Origin: an uncultured Bacteroidales bacterium
Lineage (GTDB): Bacteria; Bacteroidota; Bacteroidia; Bacteroidales; F082
Assembly (NCBI GenBank): GCA_905233685.1
Contig: CAJOEZ010000027.1
Coordinates: 1 to 48,487, forward strand
DNA: 48,487 bases
Direction: 5' to 3'
Made by a program: the position numbers and the translations under genes. This document shows positions 26,466 through 33,233 of this stretch, in pieces (the stretch's first letter is position 1; each line of letters starts with the position of its first letter). A model generated the notes under the pieces. That model saw only the letters and a program-made list of their open reading frames with translations, did not search any database and was not told the DNA's origin.

Positions 26466-26538
26466 TGTAGGGCTGTCACATCGTGGCAGCCGCCGCAACG
26501 AAACAATGATGCGGCTGCCGTGGTACGACAGCCCTACA
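26466..26538. repeat. Long imperfect hairpin, TGTAGGG family
   Basis: TGTAGGGCTGTC (26466-26477) pairs with GACAGCCCTACA (26527-26538). Inside, GGCAGCCGC pairs with GCGGCTGCC. The strongest local stem in the window; it could end the CFI-box transcript. Confidence 0.75.
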
Positions 26539-26545
26539 TTTTTTC

Positions 26546-26578
26546 GTACAGATTTACGATTGAATCGAAAATTTGTAC
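26546..26578. repeat. 33-bp imperfect palindrome, copy 1
   Basis: Ends GTACA...TGTAC, core CGATTGAATCG; three mismatched pairs in 16. It abuts the -7 box of the ATPase gene directly. An identical copy lies at 27763-27795. Confidence 0.85.
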
Positions 26579-26586
26579 TATCTTTG
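26579..26586 (+). promoter_or_regulatory. -7 box of the ATPase gene (TATCTTTG)
   Basis: TATCTTTG then CG, 20 nt before the ATG at 26607. The palindrome ends at the preceding base, so a protein bound there would cover the spacer. Confidence 0.55.
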
Positions 26587-26606
26587 CGGAATCAATTGAA
26601 TTTGTG

Positions 26607-27755
26607 ATGATAGAAAGAACGATTACCGCAAAACTGCGACGGATGACAACGCTTTATCCGATTGTGCTGCTGACAGGTCCGAGACAGTCAGGGAAATCCA
26701 CTTTATTGCGTGAGAGATTTTCTGAATACCAATATGTTTCGTTGGAAGATTTGGACAACCGAACTTTCGCTTTGGACGACCCTCGTGGTTTTTTGGACAC
26801 CTATCCCGACAAGACCATCATCGATGAGGCACAATATGCTCCCAATTTGTTTTCCTATTTGCAGACCCATGTGGACAGGGCCAACAAAGAGGGAATGTAT
26901 ATCCTCTCAGGTTCGCAGAATTTCCAGCTGATGCAGCAGATTTCCCAGTCTTTGGCTGGTCGTGTGGCCATTTTGGAACTGTTGCCGTTTTCGCGCGAAG
27001 AGCTGAAATCTGCCGATATACTTCCTCAAACGGTTGAGGATGAAATGTTTATGGGCTCTTATCCACGTCTGTTTGATAAAGGCATTCCCCCCAAGGAGTT
27101 TTATCCATATTATATCAAAACCTACGTGGAACGCGATGTCAGGCAGTTGAAGAATATCGGGGATTTGGGTCTGTTCGTGAAGTTCATCAAGTTGTGCTCT
27201 GGACGCATCGGGCAGTTGCTGAACTATTCCTCGTTGGCCAACGATTGCGGCATTGCGGTTTCCACGGCACAGGCATGGCTTTCGCTGCTCGAAACGAGTT
27301 ACATCGTGCATTTGCTGCGTCCAGATTTCAACAACTTTTCAAAGCGGTTGATTAAGTCGCCGAAATTGTATTTCTACGATACAGGCTTGGCTTGTTCGTT
27401 GTTGGAGATAAAGGACGCGAAACAAGTTGAATCTCATTATCTTAAGGGAGGGCTGTTTGAGAATTATGTCATCAACCTATTCATGAAAAAAGCGTTCAAT
27501 AAAGGTGAAACGCCCCAACTGTCGTTTTGGCGCGACAACAAGGGCAACGAGGTCGATTTGTTGGAAACCATTGAAGGAAAGCAGTTCGCATACGAAATCA
27601 AGTCGGGGAAGACTTATTCGGCAGATTATGCCAATTCATTGAAATATTGGGCTGGTTTGTCATCAGCTGATGCTGAACACTGCAATATCGTGTATGGCGG
27701 TGAAAAGCCGATGAAAATGTCAGAATTTAATGTGCTGACTATAAATGATATATAA
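26607..27755 (+). CDS. AAA family ATPase with DUF4143 domain
   Basis: Protein of 382 residues from the ATG at 26607; the longer frame crosses the promoter and is rejected. N-terminal AAA_14 domain: Walker A GPRQSGKST (24-32), Walker B TIIDEAQ (70-76), sensor-like YILSGSQNFQLMQ. The C-terminal DUF4143 includes a winged-helix-like part (IGQLLNYSSLANDCGIAVST) and ends with GNEVDLLETIEGKQFAYEIKSGK, a D...ExK pattern like PD-(D/E)xK nucleases. The family is very common in Bacteroidota, usually solitary, with unknown function. The gene is bracketed by two identical 33-bp palindromes. Confidence 0.88.
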   Translation: MIERTITAKLRRMTTLYPIVLLTGPRQSGKSTLLRERFSEYQYVSLEDLDNRTFALDDPRGFLDTYPDKTIIDEAQYAPNLFSYLQTHVDRANKEGMYILSGSQNFQLMQQISQSLAGRVAILELLPFSREELKSADILPQTVEDEMFMGSYPRLFDKGIPPKEFYPYYIKTYVERDVRQLKNIGDLGLFVKFIKLCSGRIGQLLNYSSLANDCGIAVSTAQAWLSLLETSYIVHLLRPDFNNFSKRLIKSPKLYFYDTGLACSLLEIKDAKQVESHYLKGGLFENYVINLFMKKAFNKGETPQLSFWRDNKGNEVDLLETIEGKQFAYEIKSGKTYSADYANSLKYWAGLSSADAEHCNIVYGGEKPMKMSEFNVLTINDI

Positions 27756-27762
27756 TATAGTG

Positions 27763-27795
27763 GTACAGATTTACGATTGAATCGAAAATTTGTAC
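27763..27795. repeat. 33-bp imperfect palindrome, copy 2
   Basis: Identical over all 33 bases to 26546-26578. It lies 8 bp after the ATPase stop and 60 bp before the etfB -7 box. Confidence 0.85.
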
Positions 27796-27854
27796 CGCTA
27801 CCGCTTTATATGACGCCTTTTTTGTGAGATTGAGTCTCATACGGAAATTTTCCG

Positions 27855-27862
27855 TACCTTTG
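27855..27862 (+). promoter_or_regulatory. -7 box of the etfBA unit (TACCTTTG)
   Basis: TACCTTTG then CC, 32 nt before the etfB ATG. Confidence 0.6.
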
Positions 27863-27894
27863 CCGCGAATTTTGAAAACGAGAAATTTTATTTT

Positions 27895-28782
27895 ATGACC
27901 AAACCATTGAAAATCGTGGTGCTTGCCAAGCAAGTGCCCGATACGAGAAATGTGGGCAAAGACGCGATGACGCCGGAAGGTACCGTCAACCGCGCTGCTC
28001 TGCCCGCCATCTTCAACCCTGAAGACTTGAATGCCCTTGAACAGGCCCTGCGCCTCAAGGAACAGCATCCGGGCAGCACCGTTGGTGTGCTCACCATGGG
28101 CCCGCCGCGCGCCGGTGAGATCATCCGCCAAGGCCTCTTCCGTGGGGCCGACACGGGCTGGCTGCTCACCGACCGCCTCTTTGCAGGTGCCGACACCCTC
28201 GCCACTTCGTATGCCCTCGCCACCGCCATCAAGAAGATCGGTGATGTCGACATCGTTATCGGAGGCCGCCAGGCCATCGACGGCGACACCGCACAAGTGG
28301 GTCCACAAGTGGCGCAGAAATTGGGTCTCAACCAAGTGACCTACGCTGAGGAAATCCTCAAGATCGAGAACAACATCGCCACTATCCGCCGTCATATCGA
28401 CGGAGGTGTGGAGACCGTGGAAGTGCCGCTGCCCTGCGTGATTACCGTCAACGGCAGCGCGGCACCTTGCCGTCCCTGCAATGCCAAGTTGGTGATGAAG
28501 TATAAATATGCCATGTGCCCGCTTGAAGTGGATGCTAATTCGGAATGTGGAATTCGGAATGCGGAATTAAGCAAAAGCCGTCCATATTTGACACTCAACC
28601 AGTGGAGCGTGGCCGACGTGGATGGCGACCCCAACCAATGTGGCCTATCGGGTAGCCCTACCAAGGTGAAAACCGTGCAAAACATCGTCTTCCAGGCCAA
28701 GGAGAGCAAGACGCTCACCGCTTCTGACGCTGATGTTGAAGGTTTGATTAAAGAATTACTTGAAGAGAAGATTATTGGATGA
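27895..28782 (+). CDS. etfB: Electron transfer flavoprotein beta subunit
   Basis: Protein of 295 residues. N-terminal KIVVLAKQVPDTRNVGKDAM and FNPEDLNALEQALRLKE are typical EtfB. TVGVLTMGPPRAGEIIRQGL and DIVIGGRQAIDGDTAQVGPQ form the adenine-nucleotide-binding core, and VPLPCVITVNG leads to the recognition region. Together with EtfA it carries electrons between acyl-CoA dehydrogenase and a quinone or ferredoxin acceptor. The long DGDTAQVGPQ-type EtfB is found in both plain and bifurcating systems; I cannot separate them. Residues ~215-226 (NSECGIRNAEL) come from a tandem 14-nt repeat inserted in frame. The next gene is etfA, then an acyl-CoA dehydrogenase. Confidence 0.93.
   Translation: MTKPLKIVVLAKQVPDTRNVGKDAMTPEGTVNRAALPAIFNPEDLNALEQALRLKEQHPGSTVGVLTMGPPRAGEIIRQGLFRGADTGWLLTDRLFAGADTLATSYALATAIKKIGDVDIVIGGRQAIDGDTAQVGPQVAQKLGLNQVTYAEEILKIENNIATIRRHIDGGVETVEVPLPCVITVNGSAAPCRPCNAKLVMKYKYAMCPLEVDANSECGIRNAELSKSRPYLTLNQWSVADVDGDPNQCGLSGSPTKVKTVQNIVFQAKESKTLTASDADVEGLIKELLEEKIIG
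28537..28568 (+). repeat. Tandem 14-nt repeat in etfB
   Basis: AATTCGGAATGTGG, AATTCGGAATGCGG, then AATT. Two units differing at one base, read in frame as NSECGIRNAEL. The AT-rich units stand out from the GC-richer gene. Confidence 0.75.
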
Positions 28783-28791
28783 TATAATGAC

Positions 28792-28861
28792 GGCCTTTCG
28801 ACAAGCTCAGGGACCTCTGCTATTACTGAAGTTTAAGGTGCCTGAGCCTGTCGAAGGCCCG
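28792..28861. repeat. Inverted TTCGACA repeat pair between etfB and etfA
   Basis: CCTTTCGACAAGCTCAGG (from 28794) and CCTGAGCCTGTCGAAGG (from 28841) face each other across about 30 nt, giving a long hairpin. It fills most of the 100-bp etfB-etfA gap and could attenuate or protect the transcript. Confidence 0.75.
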
Positions 28862-28882
28862 ACCCAAAAGAATTAGAAAACT

Positions 28883-29860
28883 ATGAACAACGTATTTGTA
28901 TATATCGAGACCGAAGGCACACAAGTGGCCGAAGTTTCTCAGGAGTTGCTCACCAAAGGGCGTAAATTAGCCGACCAGTTAGACGTGGAATTGCACGCTG
29001 TTGTGGCTGGCACTGGCATCAAGGGCAAGGTGGAAGACCAAATCCTGCCTTACGGCGTGGATAAACTGTTCGCCTTCGACGGCGAAGGATTGTTCCCTTA
29101 CACCTCTGCACCGCACACCGATATTCTTGTGAATCTTTTCAAGGAGGAACAACCGCAAATCTGCTTGATGGGCGCCACCGTCATCGGTCGCGACCTCGGT
29201 CCGCGCGTCAGCTCCTCGCTTACCAGTGGCCTCACCGCCGACTGCACCCAACTCGAAATCGGTGACTTCGACGATGTCAAGACGAAGAAGCACTACGATA
29301 ACCTGCTCTATCAGATTCGTCCCGCTTTCGGTGGCAACATCGTGGCGACCATCGTCAATCCCGACCACCGTCCGCAGATGGCTACCGTCCGCTCGGGCGT
29401 GATGCAAAAAGCCATTTACGAAGGTAAGGCCAAGAACGAAGTCGTCTATCCCGAGGTGAGCAAGTATGTCTCCCCTGAGGCGTATGTTGTGAAGGTCCTC
29501 GACCACCATGTGGAGGCTGCCAAGCACAACCTGAAAGGCTCGCCCATCGTGGTGGCTGGTGGTTATGGCATGGGCTCGAAGGAAGGCTTCGACATGCTGT
29601 TTGAACTCGCCAAGGTGCTCCACGGCGAAGTCGGTGCCTCGCGTGCCGCCGTCGATGCGGGCTTCTGCGACATGTATATCGCCTGCGGTATCAGCGGTCA
29701 GATCCAGCACATTGCCGGTATGCAGGACTCCAAGATCATTATCTCGGTGAACAGCGACCCCGATGCACCTATTAATAAGATTGCGGATTATGTGATTGTT
29801 GGAACGGTTGAAGAAGTTGTTCCGAAATTGATTAAATATTACAAACAGAATTCGAAATAA
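28883..29860 (+). CDS. etfA: Electron transfer flavoprotein alpha subunit
   Basis: Protein of 325 residues. The N-terminal domain starts MNNVFVYIETEGTQVAEVSQ; the middle has LMGATVIGRDLGPRVSSSLTSGLTADCTQLEI. The C-terminal FAD-binding domain carries the full family signature (GASRAAVDAGFCDMYIACGI, SGQIQHIAGMQDSKIIISVN, DPDAPINKIADYVIVG). It forms the Etf heterodimer with the upstream product. Separated from etfB by a 100-bp repeat-filled gap but probably co-transcribed, as no promoter lies between. A 52-codon gene follows after 1 nt. Confidence 0.95.
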   Translation: MNNVFVYIETEGTQVAEVSQELLTKGRKLADQLDVELHAVVAGTGIKGKVEDQILPYGVDKLFAFDGEGLFPYTSAPHTDILVNLFKEEQPQICLMGATVIGRDLGPRVSSSLTSGLTADCTQLEIGDFDDVKTKKHYDNLLYQIRPAFGGNIVATIVNPDHRPQMATVRSGVMQKAIYEGKAKNEVVYPEVSKYVSPEAYVVKVLDHHVEAAKHNLKGSPIVVAGGYGMGSKEGFDMLFELAKVLHGEVGASRAAVDAGFCDMYIACGISGQIQHIAGMQDSKIIISVNSDPDAPINKIADYVIVGTVEEVVPKLIKYYKQNSK

Positions 29861-29861
29861 T

Positions 29862-30020
29862 ATGGTAATTGTTATTGTTGTTCTCTGTGTTATTGCGGTA
29901 GCAGTCACCCTTTTCAAAATTCTGGGAGTGATTGATTTTATCAATATGGATGGAAACAAGAAGAACAAATCGAAAGATAATACAGAAGGCAATGTAACGG
30001 ATACCGAAGAGATTAAATAA
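29862..30020 (+). CDS. 52-residue single-pass membrane protein
   Basis: Begins ATG one base after the etfA stop: MVIVIVVLCVIAVAVTLFKI, then LGVIDFINMDGNKKNKSKDN and a short acidic end. One N-terminal transmembrane helix (about residues 2-24) and a charged hydrophilic tail. No family recognised. The placement, tightly coupled to etfA and upstream of an acyl-CoA dehydrogenase, suggests a membrane tether or small subunit of the Etf-dehydrogenase system. A chance ORF is possible, but the composition (pure hydrophobic helix then charged tail) argues otherwise. Confidence 0.6.
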   Translation: MVIVIVVLCVIAVAVTLFKILGVIDFINMDGNKKNKSKDNTEGNVTDTEEIK

Positions 30021-30032
30021 TTAATGGGTCTG

Positions 30033-30062
30033 GGTAGAGACGCACGGCCGTGTGTCTCTACC
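30033..30062. repeat. GTAGAGACGCAC-type palindrome
   Basis: GGTAGAGACGCAC / GTGTGTCTCTACC, 30 bp with one mismatched pair, in the 63-bp gap before the dehydrogenase gene. Related by layout to the elements at 42451, 42841 and 42905. Confidence 0.75.
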
Positions 30063-30083
30063 AGCCCACAAAATAGAAAACAA

Positions 30084-31773
30084 ATGGCAAACTATTATAA
30101 CGACAACCCGAACCTGCAATTCTACCTCGACCACCCGCTGATGAAACGCATCGTCGAGCTGAAGGAACGCAATTTTGCGGACAAGGAAAACTATGCAGAC
30201 GCTCCCGTCGATTACGAAGACGCGATGGAGAACTACCGCCGCGTGCTCGACATCACGGGCGACATCACCGCCAACATCATCGAACCCAATTCCGAGAGCG
30301 TGGACCTCGAAGGTCCGCATTTGGAGAATGGCCGCATGATTTATGCCTCCAAGACCGTTGAAAACCTCGATGCCTGCACTAAGGGCGGCCTCTGGGGCGT
30401 TTCCATGCCTCGCCGTTACGGGGGCTTGAACCTGCCCATCACCGTTTTCTCCATGTTGAGCGAGATGGTGGCCAGCGCCGATGCTGGTTTCCAGAACATT
30501 TGGTCGCTGCAGTCGTGTATCGACACCTTATATGAATTCGGCAACGAGGAGCAACGCATGAAGTACATCCCGCGCGTTTGCGCCGGCGAGACCATGTCAA
30601 TGGACCTCACCGAGCCTGATGCCGGTTCCGACCTGCAGAGCGTCATGTTGAAGGCCACCTATTCCGAGAAGGATGGTTGCTATCTGCTCAACGGCGTGAA
30701 GCGTTTCATCACCAACGGCGACTCCGACATCCATTTGGTGCTGGCCCGTTCCGAGGAAGGCACCAAGGACGGTCGTGGCCTGTCGATGTTCATCTACGAC
30801 AAGCGTCAGGGTCCACGGCTCACCCACCTGCGAGTTGACCTACAAGAACGCCAAGGCTGAACTTTGTGGTGAGACCCGTCTGGGCCTTATCAAGTACGTC
30901 ATGGCTTTGATGAACAGTGCACGTCTGGGTATCGCTGCTCAGTCGGTGGGTTTGGGACAAGAGGCTTACAACGAGGCTTTGAAGTATGCCGGCGAGCGTC
31001 AACAGTTCCACAAGAAGATTATCGAATTCCCGGCTGTTTATGACATGCTCTCCCGCATGAAGGCCAAGATTGACGCAGGTCGTTCGCTGCTCTACATGAC
31101 CGCCCGTTATGTGGACATCTACAAGTGCCTTGAGGACATCCAGCGCGAGCGTCCGCTGACGCCCGAAGAACGCGCCGAGTGCAAGAAGTATTCGCGCCTC
31201 GCCGATGCCTTCACGCCTTTGGCCAAGGGCATGAACTCCGAGTATGCCAACCAAAACGCCTACGATGCCATCAGCATCCACGGCGGCTCGGGCTTCATCA
31301 TGGAGTACAAATGCCAGCGCCTCTACCGCGACGCCCGTATCTTCTCCATCTACGAAGGCACGACGCAGTTGCAGGTGGTGGCCGCCATCCGTTACATCAC
31401 CAACGGTACCTACCTCACCATCATGAAGGAGATGCTCGAAAACGAGGTTTCCGAGGACTTGAAGCCCTTGCAGAACACGGTGCGTACCCTGGTGGAGCTC
31501 TACGAGCAAAGCATCAACTACGTGAAGGGCGCCAACAACCAGGAGGTTCAGGACTTCTTGGCTCGTCGTCTTTACGACATGACTGGCGACATCATGATGT
31601 CGTTGCTCATCCTTGATGACGCCACCCACGCGCCGCATCTCTTTACTCAGTCGGCCAACGTTTACGTCCACGCCGCCGAAGAAGACGTCATCGGCAACAG
31701 CGTCTATGTGAAGAACTTCATCGAGGAAGACTTGGTGAATTTTAGGGCTAAGGCGAAGGAAGTGGGGGAGTGA
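30084..31773 (+). pseudogene. Acyl-CoA dehydrogenase broken by a small frameshifting deletion
   Basis: The first part, from ATG 30084 (MANYYNDNPNLQFYLDHPL), reads through the N-terminal and middle domains (GGLWGVSMPRRYGGLNLP, MSMDLTEPDAGSDLQSVM, YLLNGVKRFITNGDSD, LSMFIYDKRQ) to about 30810. The second part is in another frame from about 30811 (HGSPTCELTYKNAKAELCG, RLGIAAQSVGLGQEAYNEAL, ISIHGGSGFIMEYKCQRLYR with the usual C-terminal domain) to 31773. Family members carry roughly 14 more residues between DKR and HGSPT, so about 38 bp seem missing. Otherwise the ~560 residues are intact. It would oxidise a short acyl-CoA and pass electrons to EtfAB. Either a recent deletion or an assembly error. 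Confidence 0.8.
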
Positions 31774-31793
31774 ATTTTGATAATTTTGAAATA

Positions 31794-31833
31794 AAAACGG
31801 TGCGCTTCATTTGAGAGGTGTACCGTTTTGCTT
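31794..31833 (+). terminator. Terminator of the etf-dehydrogenase unit
   Basis: AAAACGGT / ACCGTTTT stem with a partly paired ~20-nt interior, then GCTTTT. Confidence 0.55.
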
Positions 31834-31875
31834 TTATTGAGAATTAAATTTTTTATTGTTTTTCATTTGTTTTAG

Positions 31876-31883
31876 TATTTTTG
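31876..31883 (+). promoter_or_regulatory. -7 box of the HNH gene (TATTTTTG)
   Basis: TATTTTTG then CC, 18 nt before the ATG at 31902. It overlaps the longer in-frame start at 31881, which is therefore rejected. Confidence 0.5.
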
Positions 31884-31901
31884 CCATTAAAATCTGTTAT
31901 T

Positions 31902-32693
31902 ATGCTAACTGAAAAACAAAAATTGGAATATAGGTCTGCTCAATGGAAAGAAAAACGAAAGCAAATTCTCATTCGAGATGGATATCGTTGCTATCATTGT
32001 GGAGAAGTAAAAGATGAGAAAAAACTACAAGTTCATCATTTGTTTTATCTTGACAATAGAAAAATCTGGGATTATCCAGATGAGACGTTAATCACATTGT
32101 GCAAACGCTGTCATGCTGAACAACATGGTAAAAAAAGGCCGTCCTCGGGATGGGAGTATTTATGTTTTGAGGATTTAGGTGATTTGATAGGTGAATGTGA
32201 GTATTGTCATACGGACATTAGGTATGAGCATTATATATATCATCCAGATTGGGGAGAACTTATAGTTGGATCTCTTTGCGCAGATAAGCTGACTAGTACA
32301 AACGAGGCCTCAACAAAAGAAAACGAGAAGAAAAGATATGCTGATAGGATGAAAAGATTTATCCGGTCACCAAGATGGAAATCTAGCAAAACTAAGTGTG
32401 GGTATATTATTTATCGAATAAAACAAGAAGATTATAAAATTCTGATAAAAAATTATAGTGAGTATTGTACGGTTAATATTTCTTTCTATCACCCACCACT
32501 TTTGGGGTATTTGTTAGAAGGTAAGTGGATAGAATTGCAAAGTGAAAAACAATATAAAACATTAGATGATGCTAAAATAAAAGTGTTTGAACTTATCGAA
32601 AGTGGAGATTTAGACCGATATATAAAAAAGGAGTTTTTACCAAATTATTATAAAAAAATAGCAAAAGACGAAGATGATTATTGGTGCCAATAG
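31902..32693 (+). CDS. HNH endonuclease-like protein
   Basis: Protein of 263 residues. An HNH domain lies at about 20-77: RDGYRCYHCGE gives Cys30/Cys33, LQVHHLFYLD gives His45/His46, and LCKRCHAEQH gives Cys67/Cys70 plus His71, a zinc-stabilised beta-beta-alpha metal fold. A second Cys/His group follows (GECEYCHTDIRYEHYIYHPD, then LIVGSLCADKL). The last ~110 residues are basic and aromatic with no recognised family. AT-rich composition unlike the neighbouring dehydrogenase suggests horizontal acquisition. No methylase or other restriction partner adjoins it, so defence, homing or other nuclease roles remain open. Confidence 0.75.
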   Translation: MLTEKQKLEYRSAQWKEKRKQILIRDGYRCYHCGEVKDEKKLQVHHLFYLDNRKIWDYPDETLITLCKRCHAEQHGKKRPSSGWEYLCFEDLGDLIGECEYCHTDIRYEHYIYHPDWGELIVGSLCADKLTSTNEASTKENEKKRYADRMKRFIRSPRWKSSKTKCGYIIYRIKQEDYKILIKNYSEYCTVNISFYHPPLLGYLLEGKWIELQSEKQYKTLDDAKIKVFELIESGDLDRYIKKEFLPNYYKKIAKDEDDYWCQ

Positions 32694-32701
32694 ATACAAA
32701 T

Positions 32702-32786
32702 AGAAGAGGGTATGTCAAAAGTCCATTAATCAGTTAGTTACAGATTGAAAAATGGCGATTTTCTTAGTTTTGACACACCCTCTTCT
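32702..32786. mobile_element. MITE-like inverted repeat or bidirectional terminator
   Basis: AGAAGAGGGTATGTCAAAA (32702-32720) is matched by TTTTGACACACCCTCTTCT (32768-32786), 18 of 19 pairs, around a 47-bp AT-rich interior. The total of 85 bp with terminal inverted repeats looks like a miniature transposable element. No target duplication could be recognised. It also sits exactly between two convergent genes and could end both transcripts. Confidence 0.55.
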
Positions 32787-32789
32787 TGT

Positions 32790-33068
32790 TTACTCCATTG
32801 TTTCTCGAAGTATCCTCCGTGTTTCGCGCTTATACTCCAAACGATTGTACCTTTCTCCTTGGCACAACATACAACTACATGGTGTACCAGTAGATTTGTA
32901 CACTTGGGTCCAATGGCTTTTTGCCAGCTCGAACCAGTGAGGATGTTCCACCAATTGACCGTCAATCATAGTCACTTGGCTGTCAAATGATGCATAGTAA
33001 ATCATACGCTTCTTAAACACGCGGAAGCCTTGCTCCCGCCTCCAAAGTTTTGTTCTTTTTTCCAACAT
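32790..33068 (-). CDS. Small protein with a PCSCxxCxGERY motif
   Basis: Protein of 92 residues from ATG 33068 (the 3-codon-longer TTG start is less likely). Basic N-terminus (MLEKRTKLWRREQGFRVFKK), a middle with HPHWFELAKSHWTQVYKSTG, and a C-terminal TPCSCMLCQGERYNRLEYKR then ETRRI. The CxC..C spacing and trailing basic helix look like a metal-binding or nucleic-acid-binding module. I recognise it as a type of short conserved protein in Bacteroidota, without known function. AT-rich like the neighbouring HNH gene. Confidence 0.6.
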   Translation of the reverse strand: MLEKRTKLWRREQGFRVFKKRMIYYASFDSQVTMIDGQLVEHPHWFELAKSHWTQVYKSTGTPCSCMLCQGERYNRLEYKRETRRILRETME

Positions 33069-33175
33069 CTCTGTCAATTGTTAGTGTCGTGTGAAAGAAC
33101 ATTGCTTTGTAGAGTTTGCTCGTGTTCATAATGCGTGATTATTAAGGTTGTTCTAAATCGAAATAATACATATAA

Positions 33176-33233
33176 CAGTTACATCTTCACCATCTTCATA
33201 ACGACAGTTACATCTTCACCATCTTCATAACAA
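33176..33233. repeat. 29-bp tandem duplication at the 3' end of an S8 gene
   Basis: Two 29-bp units, identical except at the second-last base, start CAGTTACATCTTCACC at 33176 and 33205. The second encodes the last residues and stop of the peptidase; the first lies just after it. Confidence 0.85.

Noticed and set aside
32702..32786. Full insertion sequence
   Set aside because: The inverted repeats enclose only 47 bp and no transposase; at most a miniature derivative.
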